Positions 1-9,635 of a stretch of 64,000 nt of DNA are shown piece after piece (the first letter of the stretch is position 1; each line of letters begins with the position of its first letter). A model generated the notes under the pieces. The model did not search any database and was not told where the DNA came from. It was given only the letters and a program-made list of their open reading frames with translations. The DNA comes from Promerops cafer. Lineage: Eukaryota > Chordata > Aves > Passeriformes > Nectariniidae. The DNA is taken from assembly GCA_013398275.1 (NCBI GenBank), contig VZSE01009372.1:62001-126000 (forward strand). The letters are read 5' to 3'. The translations under genes were made by a program, and so were the position numbers.

Positions 1-2230
1 TGATCCCACAGGCTGCTCTTCAAATGTCACTCAGCGAGGAGGGAGCACACATCCAATTAGGAAAAGGGAAAAGATCAGCATGATGACAAAGCACCAGGGC
101 CAGTGGGGCATGAAACAAGTGAGATCTGTCTGGTTTTGACACCCTGCAAGTCCAAGGAACCCAGAAGGAGGCATTTTGGGGTCTCTCCTCCAAAACAATT
201 CAAACTGAACTGTGTTCATAACATCTCTGAGTTTTAGTGTTGCATTTGTTCCAATATGAAGCCTTGACCCTGAAGGAAATCTAATAATTACTCAAAAGCA
301 CAGGTAAAGTCATGCAAACCTCAAAAGCCAGAGAGACTTGGGGTGATGGAATTTATTTTTATGTCAGGCAGATTCCTTCCCTTTTTTTAGAACCTGTGGT
401 CACTTGTCCAACTCACTGAGGGCTGCAGCTGTGTAGTCAAAGACAAAAATCATCTCAAGCCCTGTGCCCACCCTGCCACACCTAAAAGCTCAGCAAAGAT
501 TGCCAAAGAGGAAATCAAGGGAGAAAACCAAGGAACAAAAATCAGCCTTGCCCTGCTTCCTCTGGCACAGCCTCTTAACCAAAGCCCAGGCTGAGATTTC
601 TTTGAATGAGTACAACAAAGATAAAATATCAGGCTGTAAACTGGGCTGGCTGATCCCTGCACCCTGGGCCACAGATTTACAGAGCAGCCTCTGGAGTGGG
701 AGTGCCAGAGACAGGGATGCCTTGGATAAAACACTTGATGCAGAGCAGAGAACTCACCTTCGTCTCTCTCAGAGCGAGGGTTTCCCACCACATCCCCAAA
801 TCTGCTGCTGCTCCTGCCAGGGCCCAGTGCTGCCCGCAAGGCTGAACATCTGTAGGATGTATGTTTATTAGGATAGGGGACTTCATTCTTCAGGAATGCT
901 TGGATTTGGGGTCAGAATAGTGAGAAACAGCCCAGCAATCTCACCTGGTCACCACCTGACACCTCGAGTTCTTCCTGGAGCTGTCACATCAGCTCTTACA
1001 GAACAAGGGGGAACAGGGAGCTGAGGATGAGGTGTAGTTGCCACAATTTCTGCTTTTCCTTCTGGTTGTTCTCCTCACTCCCACTACTGCAATCTCCTCT
1101 GCATCCCTGCTTTTCCAGGAGCTTTTGGCCGTGTTTTCCGTGTGAGGTGAGCGCTGCTGGCCTGGGCCAGAGGGTGGGAATGGATATTGCACCCAGCTGG
1201 TGTTCCCTGAGCCCCTGTGGGCCACAGCCCTGCTGGGGGGAGCTCTGTGAAAGCCTCGGTGCCACAAACTGAACCCAGCAGGTCCCCGCTCTAGCTGGGG
1301 GGGTGTGTAGGGAGTGATGGCCCCCTTGACCTTACTTATCTTACAGGCAGGGGAAGCTCCAGGTAATCAGCTCAGGTCATGAGCTCCTCCCAGCGCCCCT
1401 GCTTTGCCAGATGTCTGCAGTGGGAGGGGGGGGGTGACTTCTGGATTTTCTGTTCCTTGTCTGGTCATTTTTAAACCTCTGAAGTGTGTGGATGAAGAGG
1501 TGGAGTGTGGGGAGAGCGGGGAAGCCGCCAGTTCAGGGCAAGATAGACATTTCATACCACTGAAAGTGCCTTTAATCTCATTTCCTGCTTGCAGTACCTC
1601 ATCTGCCCCTCTGCTGTAAGCCACAGAACTTCCTCCCTTCTCTATAAATGTCCCCAGCACAGCTGGGGCATGACATGGACACCCAGCAGGCTGTGGTGTG
1701 GGGACAGCGGGGCAAAGACAGCAAAAAGTGGGGAACCTGGCCCTGGCACCTGGCCCCTGGCACCCCAGTACTGCAGGAAAAATGAGGCAGAATCACGAAA
1801 ATGCATCAGAGCCCAAGAGCTGATGAGTTTCAAGTAAGATTCAACATTGATAAGTGTTTAATTGCTGACAAAGGCAGCAGTCTGGCACTGCCTGTGCCGT
1901 GGGAGGGCCACAGAGCTGCATCCAACCAGGGACCGACCTGCAGCTGCTGCTGGTGGCATTGGGGTAATCTCAGTGAAAACAATTCTTAATTTTCTCCCTT
2001 TCCGTGGTACAGGGCAGTTTTAGAACCCCAGCTTTCAGCTGTCCCCTCTGAAAGCACCCAGGGCCAGCAGATGTGTGAGATGTGTCTCTGGGAGAGCAGT
2101 GCTGCTTCAGAGGGGTGGCAGAAATGAAACTCCAGAGGCAGCATTATCTCCTGTCAGGCTCAAAGGAAGTTTTCAGGATTCCTTAGCCCTTACTTAGCGA
2201 ATTTGTTTGTTTTGGAGGGAAATGCTTTGT
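1..2230. other. Intergenic left flank upstream of ADRB2, no gene recognised
   Basis: The open reading frames here are short, overlap on both strands and show no recognisable domain. Base composition is mixed, with AT-richer patches around 230-370 and 1980-2230. No CR1 copy or tandem array stands out. In mammals HTR4 lies on this side of ADRB2, but none of its exons is visible here. Distal ADRB2 regulatory sequence is possible, though nothing in the sequence proves it. Confidence 0.6.
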
Positions 2231-2231
2231 A

Positions 2232-2814
2232 ATGGTGTCTGGCTCTGCCCACATGCCTGGCTGCAGCGTGGCTGGCCACAGTGTCCAGTGGTCACTCCCT
2301 GCCTACTCAGTGCTCCCAGGACAGTTAAGGGGTGTCTCGACCCTTGAGCAGCTCTGGGATTTCTGTGGCTGCTTCACTGGGGTGCAGCCAAGAGCACTGA
2401 GCTGGGGACTGACAGGGATGGGGACCTGGGTGACATCCTGTCACGAGGTGCCACCAGTGATGGGGTGCCAGGGGTTCTCTGCTGCCTGGAGCCCCAGAGT
2501 CCTCGGGGTTTTCCTGCTGCTGTGTGTGCTGGTGACAGCCAGGGAGCACACACGGGGCATGGGTGGGGTGGGGACCCCTCCGGGCAGGGAGCGTGGGGAC
2601 ATCAGTGACACAGGGAGTGCGCTGCGGGCAGAAGGCGCAGGGACACGGCGGTGCGTGGAACGCAAGGGTCACCCTGGGGCGGGCGGGGACAAGAGAACGC
2701 CGTGAGTAAGGGGAGCACCCACGGCGCAGGGAGAGCCCGCGCTGCGGGACACGGCGGGGATGCGGCGCGGGGCGGGGACACGCGTGGGGCAGGCGGGGGT
2801 GGCCGCGGGGTGCG
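2232..2814 (+). promoter_or_regulatory. ADRB2: GC-rich ADRB2 promoter and leader region
   Basis: GC content and CpG density rise steeply from about 2560 towards the coding exon. GC-box (Sp1-type) motifs are visible at 2676-2688 (GGGGCGGGCGGGG) and 2769-2777 (GGGGCGGGG). No TATA box is obvious, which fits a CpG-island promoter. The transcription start cannot be placed from sequence alone. Mammalian ADRB2 carries a short upstream leader peptide that dampens translation; the matching stretch here is lost in the gap at 2815-2884. The promoter role is inferred from position and composition. Confidence 0.5.
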
Positions 2815-2884
2815 NNNNNNNNNNNNNNNNNNNNNNNNNNNNNNNNNNNNNNNNNNNNNNNNNNNNNNNNNNNNNNNNNNNNNN
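2815..2884. other. Assembly gap (70 N) in the ADRB2 5' leader
   Basis: A run of 70 undetermined bases ends 12 bases before the ADRB2 start codon, inside the most GC-rich part of the window. It hides the proximal 5' UTR. The true length may differ from 70. The open frame passing through the gap is not evidence for a longer N terminus. Confidence 0.99.
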
Positions 2885-2896
2885 TGTCGCCGGGCC

Positions 2897-4198
2897 ATGG
2901 CCGCGGCGGGGACGGAGCTGCCCGGCGGCAACGCCAGCGCCAACCAGAGCGCCGCCGACCCCACGGTGTCGCGGGACGTGTGGATGGTGGGCATGGGCAT
3001 CCTGATGTCGGTGATCGTGCTGGCCATCGTCTTCGGCAACGTGCTGGTGATCACGGCCATCGCCCGCTTCCAGCGCCTGCAGACTGTCACCAACTACTTC
3101 ATCACCTCGCTGGCCTGTGCCGACCTGGTCATGGGGCTGGCCGTGGTGCCCTTCGGCGCCTGCCACATCATCATGGAGATGTGGAAGTTCGGGAACTTCT
3201 GGTGCGAGTTCTGGACCTCTTTGGACGTGCTGTGCGTCACGGCCAGCATCGAGACCCTGTGCGTCATCGCCGTGGACCGGTACTTCGCCATCACCTCCCC
3301 GTTCAAGTACCAGAGCCTGCTGACCAAGGGCAAGGCGCGCGTGGTCATCCTGGTGGTGTGGGTGGTGTCGGGCCTGACCTCCTTCCTGCCCATCCAGATG
3401 CACTGGTACCGGGCAGACCACGAGGACGCCATCCGCTGCTACGAGAACGAGATGTGCTGTGACTTCTTCACCAACCAAGCCTACGCCATCGCCTCCTCCA
3501 TCATCTCCTTCTACCTGCCCCTCGTCGTCATGGTCTTCGTGTACGCCAGGGTCTTCCAGGTGGCCAAGAAGCAGCTGCAGAAGATAGACAGGAGCGAGGG
3601 GAGGTTTCACACCCAGAACAAGGAGCAGGAGCAGAAAGGGGGAGCCGGGCACCGCCGCTCCTCCAAGTTCTTCTTGAAGGAGCACAAGGCCCTCAAAACC
3701 CTGGGCATCATCATGGGCACCTTCACGCTGTGCTGGCTGCCCTTCTTCATCGTCAACATCGTGCACGTCATCCAGGACAACATCATTCCCAAGTACGTGT
3801 ACATCCTCTTGAACTGGCTGGGCTACGTCAACTCTGCCTTCAACCCCCTGATCTACTGCCGGAGCCCCGACTTCAGGTACGCCTTCCAGGAGCTGCTGTG
3901 CCTGCGCAGGTCCGCCCTGAAGATGTACGCGAACGGCTACTCCAACAGCAACGGCAGGAGCGACTACAACGAGGAGGACAACGGCTACCCCCTGGCCTCG
4001 GATAAAACCTGCGACTTGCTCTGCGAGGAGGGCTCCTTCCCTCGCCCCGAGGACTTTTTGCACGGCAAAGGTACTGTGCCCGGCGGGGAGGGTGCTGGGG
4101 GCTCTGGCGTGGCACGCGGGGGTGGCACAGAGGAGCCTTTCCAAGGAAAATCAACCTCCTTTTGTAACAATGGTGGTTCTTCTTTAGAGAGCGCCTAA
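2897..4198 (+). CDS. ADRB2: Beta-2 adrenergic receptor, single coding exon
   Basis: A 433-residue class A GPCR (human 413) that binds adrenaline and signals through Gs and adenylyl cyclase at the plasma membrane. The ATG at 2897 gives an N terminus aligning with mammalian ADRB2. Two N-glycosylation sequons (N12-A-S, N16-Q-S) precede TM1. Visible hallmarks are GN at 47-48, D76 (2.50), the amine-binding D110 (3.32), DRY at 127-129, catechol-binding S200/S201/S204, a PKA-type RRSS at 253-256, CWLPFF at 279-284 with N287 (6.55), and NPLIY from 316. C335 is the likely palmitoylation site. Disulfide cysteines are C103, C181, C187 and C188. ICL3 is three residues shorter than in human. TM and loop identity is closer to ADRB2 than to ADRB1, and synteny with SH3TC2 agrees. 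Oddities: the ECL2 sequon is lost (NEM instead of NET), and the Gly-rich C-tail ends in LESA rather than the PDZ ligand DSLL. Codon use is strongly GC-rich. The gene is intronless, as in mammals. Confidence 0.97.
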   Translation: MAAAGTELPGGNASANQSAADPTVSRDVWMVGMGILMSVIVLAIVFGNVLVITAIARFQRLQTVTNYFITSLACADLVMGLAVVPFGACHIIMEMWKFGNFWCEFWTSLDVLCVTASIETLCVIAVDRYFAITSPFKYQSLLTKGKARVVILVVWVVSGLTSFLPIQMHWYRADHEDAIRCYENEMCCDFFTNQAYAIASSIISFYLPLVVMVFVYARVFQVAKKQLQKIDRSEGRFHTQNKEQEQKGGAGHRRSSKFFLKEHKALKTLGIIMGTFTLCWLPFFIVNIVHVIQDNIIPKYVYILLNWLGYVNSAFNPLIYCRSPDFRYAFQELLCLRRSALKMYANGYSNSNGRSDYNEEDNGYPLASDKTCDLLCEEGSFPRPEDFLHGKGTVPGGEGAGGSGVARGGGTEEPFQGKSTSFCNNGGSSLESA

Positions 4199-4802
4199 AA
4201 CCTAACAGCTGCGAGAAACCCCAAACTCGAACCCTGCAAAGCGGGGCTGGCCCCCGGCAGGGTGGAGGGGCTGCTGGCCGCCCCCCTGGTTTGGGGCGCG
4301 ACCCGGGGGTCCCTCAGCAGGGTGGGGCATGCGAGGCTGTGCAGAATGCTCGCCCTCGGAGGGACTTTCTGGCCGTGGCCGGGACTGAACTGGCCTGGGA
4401 CTGAACTACCTCATGACCTTGCTGGGAGCTGGGAGCGGGGCTGGACCCCCCCTGCACGGGTGGGACTGCTCCCGGTGCCCTTCTCACAACCCCACTGGGG
4501 GCTGTGGGAGCCCTCCAGGCCAGGAGGGCACCGGGGGCGGGGGTGGCAGGATTGTCCAGCCCGGGGCACTTTGCGGAGATGGCAAAAACCCTGAATTTGA
4601 TCTGCGACAAAGCGGCGGGGAAGGGATGCAGGCAGCGCGGCTCGGCGGGGCAGGCTCGGGGCTGCCGGCACCGGGACAGTTTGATCACCGCCCAGAAACT
4701 GCCAATGCTCCGTGGGGTTTTGTTTTGCCGAGTGCTACAGGACTTTCTGCAGGAAGAAAAACAATTAATAATAGAAATAAACGGAGCGTTTGCCTAGAAT
4801 GT
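4199..4802 (+). other. ADRB2: Putative ADRB2 3' untranslated region
   Basis: Sequence between the TAA at 4196-4198 and the first downstream polyadenylation hexamer. The overlapping reading frames here are by-products of GC-rich DNA. The extent is inferred from the AATAAA at 4776; mammalian ADRB2 has a 3' UTR of comparable size. Confidence 0.45.
4776..4781 (+). terminator. ADRB2: Candidate ADRB2 polyadenylation signal AATAAA
   Basis: A canonical AATAAA sits in an A-rich stretch about 580 bases after the ADRB2 stop codon. Sequence about 20 bases downstream (GTGAGCCTGCGACTGTGGG) is moderately G/T-rich, as expected for a cleavage region. It is the first such hexamer after the stop. Confidence 0.5.
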
Positions 4803-6201
4803 GAGCCTGCGACTGTGGGACTCAGGAATGTGGCACTGGGAAGTCGGGTGACACGCGGCTACAATCACAGCCCAGCGCTTTGCGCCCAGCCAAAAGCTTG
4901 TGAAGCGCCCGGTTTGTTTAACTACACGGCTCAGATGACAGCGAGCCCGGGGAGCTGCGAGGGGAGGAGGCTTTGGATTTTCCATGGCACCTTGGAAGCG
5001 CCGCGCCGACCGCGGGACGGCTGCAGATCGCTTGGGTTGGGTGTGGAGGGGCTTTTGCCGTGTGCCAGGCTCTGCCAGGTGTCCCCGGGCAGGACAGGAC
5101 AGGACAGGACAGTCCCAGGCTGGAGGGGAGCAGCGATTTGGGCTGGGGGCACACCCCGCTGGGACACGCTGGAGCCGCGGCCGGGAGGGTGTGCAAGTGC
5201 GGGGTTCTTTCAGGAGTACTCGGGAAAGGTGCAGGAAAAGCTGCTCCCGGGACCTCTCGGCGCTCCAGGGGCCGTGGTGTCCCGCGGGATGCTCGGGCGT
5301 GCGGAGCCCCCGCGTTTCCACGCGCTCGCCCCGCGTTTCCACGCGCTCGCCCGCACCAGGGGGGTGTTGGTGGCGTTGTCGGGTCGCGCCGTGGTCAGTT
5401 TAGGGGTGTGAGGGTCGCTGGGTGCCCGGGAGACCTGGGTGGGTGGCGAGTGACCAGCCCGGGGCTGAGTCCCGATGCAGGAGGAGGCAGAGGGGCTTTG
5501 GGCAGCGCCGTGCCCCGTCCCGGAGGAGCCGGAGCTGGGACGGGGGTGCAGCGGGGTTTCTGGTTACCGACACCCCCTGGCAGTCCCCGTGTGGCCTTGG
5601 CTGCTCTGCGGGCTCGCCCCGAGCGCTGGTGCCGGCAGGGCTGAGGGGAACCCCCCCGGATGGGCAGGGAGCACGGAGGGTGTCACTGCTGCTGCTGCTG
5701 CGACGTGTGGGGACAAACTCCTCGAGCTCTCACAGCCCGCAGGGTAAAACCCAGGGAGCTCCTGCTGCTCCTTGTTTTCCTTCCCAAAGTGGTCCTGATC
5801 CTGCTTGAGAAGGGCGCTGGGAAGGAGGAGCTGCTCTAAAAGCCCTCTCGTCCTCAAGCCCTGCGACTGACTCGGCTCCTCCCGTCACCTTTGCAGCTCA
5901 GCGCTGCAGCAGGGGCAGGAGCGTGGCGGAGAGCCCTTCCCTCACCCTCCGTCTGCCCCTGCCCTCACCTGCTGCCTTGGCAGCGATGCCAGCAGGGCCC
6001 CAGGTCCTCGGAGGGTGCGGCAGAGGACGGGTGCGGTGACACGGTGACACTTTGTGGCGTGAGCGGCCGCAGGGCAGCCCCTCCGATAAACATTAACCGG
6101 CCGTGAGCCGGGCACGCCGGGGCGGGAGCGGGGCTGGCCGGCAGCTGCTGCTTGCTTGGTGTTGCACAAGCGCCGAGGCTGAGAGGCTGCGGAGTGCTGG
6201 G
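4803..6201. other. GC-rich, CpG-rich flank downstream of ADRB2, no gene
   Basis: High-GC sequence continuing the ADRB2 CpG island. It contains a short (AGGAC)n tract at 5091-5112 and a 21-bp direct duplication at 5311-5352. Long open frames on both strands (one of over 300 codons begins near 4413) are expected where stop codons are rare and show no domain. No repeat family or RNA gene is recognised. Confidence 0.55.
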
Positions 6202-6926
6202 CACTCGGTGTAGGAGCACACTCGGTGTAGGAGCACACTCGGTGTAGGAGCACACTTGGTGTAGGAACACACTCGGTGCAGGTACACATTGTTGTAGGAG
6301 CACACTCGGTGTAGGTGCACACTCAGTGTAGGAACACTCTTGTAGGAACACAGTGTAGGTGCACACTCGGTGTAGGAACACACTCAGTGTAGGAACACAC
6401 TCAATGTAGGTGCACATTGGTGTAGGAACACTGTAGGTGCAGGAACACAGTGTAGGTACACACTCAGTGTAGGTGCACTTGGTGTAGGAACACACTCAGT
6501 GTAGGTGAACATTGGTGTAGGAGCACACAATATAGGTGCACACTCAGTGTAGGTGCACTTGGTGTAGGAACACACTCAGTGTAGGAACACACTCAATGTA
6601 GGTGCACATTGGTGTAGGAACACACTCGCTGTAGGTGCACATTGTTGTAGGAACACAGCGTAGGTGCAGGAACACAGTGTAGGTACACACTCAGTGTAGG
6701 TGCACTTGGTGTAGGAACACACTCGGTGCAGGTACACATTGTTGTAGGAGCACACTCGGTATAGGAGCACACTCGGTGCAGGTACACATTGGTGTAGGTA
6801 CACACTTGGTGTAGGAGCACACTCAGTATAGGTGCACACTCGGTGTAGGTGCACATTCAGTGTAGGTGCACACAATGTAGGAGCACACTCGGTGTAGGAG
6901 CACACTCGGTGTAGGTACTCACTCTA
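6202..6926. repeat. Minisatellite, about 17-bp unit, roughly 40 copies
   Basis: Tandem copies of a 17-bp unit resembling ACTCGGTGTAGGAGCAC run for about 725 bases, with variants (GAGCAC/GAACAC/GTGCAC, ACTCGG/ACTCAG/ATTGTT). Because 17 is not a multiple of 3, all three minus-strand frames stay open and encode Cys-Thr-rich pseudo-peptides. These are artefacts of the repeat, not genes. Higher-order blocks recur (for example around 6410-6480 and 6590-6660), indicating segmental expansion. Confidence 0.95.
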
Positions 6927-8835
6927 GGGCTGCAGATGCAATTTAGCTCAGTGCAGGCTGTGATTATTGAACAGCATTCAGAAGAAATGAGAATTATCCT
7001 CTTGATTGCGCAGATCAATGTCTCCTGCCTTGTTTTAGCTCCTGTGTTTTGCCTCTTGCCAGTCCCTTCTGTTCTGCAATGCCCAGGGCGCTGTGGTGTG
7101 AGGGCAGCAAGGGCACAGAGGTGTCCCTGTGATGGGGGGTCAGGGCAGCCCCCAGCAGCCTCAAATTCTCACCAGTTTGGGGCAGGGCCCTCTGGCACAG
7201 AGAATTCCCATGTGCACGTCTCTGTTGGCATTGTGGTTTGTATTTTCTCTATGATTAATTATTTGCATTTCGGTAGCACTTGTGGAGCAGGATTTGTTGT
7301 CCAAATAATTGTTCTCTTTTTTTGGCTTCCTCTTCTTACTTCAAATATTGTGGCTGTGGGTAGCCAAAGCTGAGAGATGAGCAAGTGATTATTTGCAGAA
7401 CCACTCCAGCATCCAGAGCACGTGGATGTGGAGGGGACAGGGAATTTTGGGCTGTTTGCACTGGACAAATGACCTCGGTACTGCAAAGCTCAGCTGCACC
7501 ATCAGGAAACCTCAAGCTTGCAGTAGAGTCTGGGTGTTGAAGAACTGATTTCTTTCCTCTAAGGCAACATTAGTAAAACTGGTGAAATATAAACTCTGCA
7601 GTTCTGGGGGCAGCTGGAATCAAAAGAGAGAAATAGTGGAGGGAAAAATATTATGGCACCACCAAAGCCAAACCTTTCCATGGCTGGAGAAAAAAAAACC
7701 AACTTTGGCCTGTTAAAATATTTTGTATTAAAAAAGTTTTATAGGCACAATAAAAAATGGAGCACTGAAGTCAGGAGTCGCTGTTTAAATTGGATTTTAG
7801 GATTTTACACTGACAGAGTTGGCTCAGGTTAAACACATCTGATAAAACACACGGTGCTGACTTCATTCGAGGGAAATCAGTGACAAATATTAAATTCTTC
7901 CTGCAAACAGAGCAGGCTAAAGCAAATGCTGTGCTGCTGGCTTGAACCTCGTGCCACTGCCACAGAGGTGGGGACACAGAGGGGACACAACCCCCAGGTG
8001 TTGGTGTGCAGCCAGCTGGAGCTTGGCCCTACATTCACTGCTTTTATCCGCTTTGGCCAAACAGATTGTTTTTGTTTTTAAAGTCTTGGTGGAGCGAGCG
8101 TCACAAACACGGCTTGGGTGTTGTTACAAAATACTGCCCTCGCTGTGCTCCTGCCTGGGACTGGGGCAGCTGCAGTTTCCACATCAGGGCTGTCTTTGCC
8201 TCATCCCCCAGGACAGAAAGCTGCTGGGTTACACCAGTCCTTTCCTCCTGGGAGCGTTCCTGGGCAGCTTTGGCTGTCTCGGCAGCCAGGGCTGGAAATG
8301 CTTCTTGCTGTGGCACTGGGCAGATGTGGAAGTGAGCAGGGAGGAGGGAAAAGGGTCTGCGTGCAGATCCCCACATTTTTAGGACTGGCTGCTCCCAAAG
8401 TGCCTCGAATCCCAAATTGTTCAGCAATTCCTGCAGTCCAGCACTGCCCACAGGTGCGCCTTGCACTGTCCTGGGGTGTCAGGGCTGTGCCTGCCCCAGC
8501 CCCACCCGTGGGACTGGACCCCACCCTGGGGCTCAGGTGAAGGTGAGGCCCCAGCACAGCAGAGAGGGAGGGCAGAGATTTCAGTTCCTAAATGCCCCCA
8601 AATGTTTGAAAACGGGCCAGGGGTGAGGAGTGTGGAAAGGAGAGCCTGCAGAGGGAGCGGATGTGTGAGCAGCACACGGCTCTGCCCCCTCACTCACAGC
8701 TGCTGGGCTTTGCAGAGCTTATTTCAGGGTTTATTTACTCCAAGAAATAAACCCAGGAGGGTTTATTTATGTTTGTGCCACCCAGGAGGGCATTGCCTGG
8801 CAGCCTCCACTTCGCCTCCCAGCACCTCTTCCCTT
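6927..8835. other. Intergenic, AT-richer unique sequence
   Basis: No coding potential is recognised. 7200-7900 is clearly AT-richer, with oligo-A and oligo-T runs, and not obviously repetitive. It could include regulatory sequence, but no specific motif cluster supports a call. Confidence 0.5.
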
Positions 8836-9635
8836 CTGGTGTAGAATCACAGACCCTTTTAGGCTGGAAAAGGCCTTGGAGGTCGAGTCCAGCATTAACC
8901 CAGCATTCCCATCGATGCAGATCCCTCTGCAGAGCTGTCCTGTCCTCCAGCAAGTCAACATTCCCCTCCAATTTAGTGTCACCTATGAACTTGGTGAGGA
9001 TGTGCTCAATCCCCTCATCCAGATCATTGATAAAGATATTAAACGAGACTGGGCCCAAAACTGAGCCCTGGGGACACCACTGGTGACCAACCACCAGCTG
9101 GGTTTATTCCATTCCCCACCCTCTGGGCTTTTAACCCAGTCAGGTTTATCCCAGTGAAGAATGGACCCATCCACGTTAAAGGAATTCAGTTTCTCCAGGA
9201 GAATGCTGTGGGAAACGGTGTCAAAGCTTAATTAAAGTCCAGGTAGGCATCACCCACAGACTTTTCCTCACCCATGGAGTGGCCGTCCTGTCACAGGAGA
9301 TCAGGTCCCCGTTCTCCAGCTCAGGGGGTACCTGGAGGACAGCTGGTCTTACTATTAAAGACTGGGACCAAGAAGGCATTGAGCACCTCAGCCTCTCCCT
9401 CATCCTTTGTGTTTCCACAGTAAAGGATGGAGATGCTCCTTAGCTGTCCTCGTGCTGATGTATTTATAGGAGCATTTTTAATTCTCTTTTCTGGCAGCAG
9501 CCAGATTAAATTCTAGCTGGGCTTTAGTCCCTCTAACTTTTTTCCCTGCAACCTTGTTGTCCTGAATTTCCTGCCCCTTTTCCAAAGGTCCTAGACTCTC
9601 CTTTTTTCCCTGAATTCCAGACAAAACTCTCTATC
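8836..9635 (-). repeat. Old, broken CR1 LINE fragment with reverse-transcriptase remnants
   Basis: Read on the minus strand, three separated frames show parts of the CR1 ORF2 reverse transcriptase in order: a TVSHSILL-like motif near 9205-9235, then the GSVLGPVSFNIFINDLDEGIE block near 8990-9075, then TKLEGNVDLLEDRTALQRDL near 8905-8985. The catalytic FADD motif has decayed to FIGD. The low-coordinate end (about 8840-8905) resembles the CR1 3' terminal region, implying an internal deletion. Frameshifts and stops make it non-functional. Confidence 0.85.

Noticed and set aside
1..2230. HTR4 exons expected on this side by mammalian synteny
   Set aside because: No serotonin-receptor transmembrane motifs are present in any frame.
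2669..4144. Long antisense open frame across ADRB2
   Set aside because: It mirrors the GC-rich third-position bias of the receptor gene, crosses the N gap and has low-complexity Val/Asp/Gly/His content without a domain.
4413..5411. 332-codon plus-strand open frame downstream of ADRB2
   Set aside because: It lies in a CpG island where stop codons are rare, overlaps other equally open frames, has no domain and runs through the ADRB2 polyadenylation signal.
5965..6905. Cys/Thr-rich repeated peptides on the minus strand
   Set aside because: They are translations of the 17-bp minisatellite; three frames give the same kind of product, which shows no selection on one frame.
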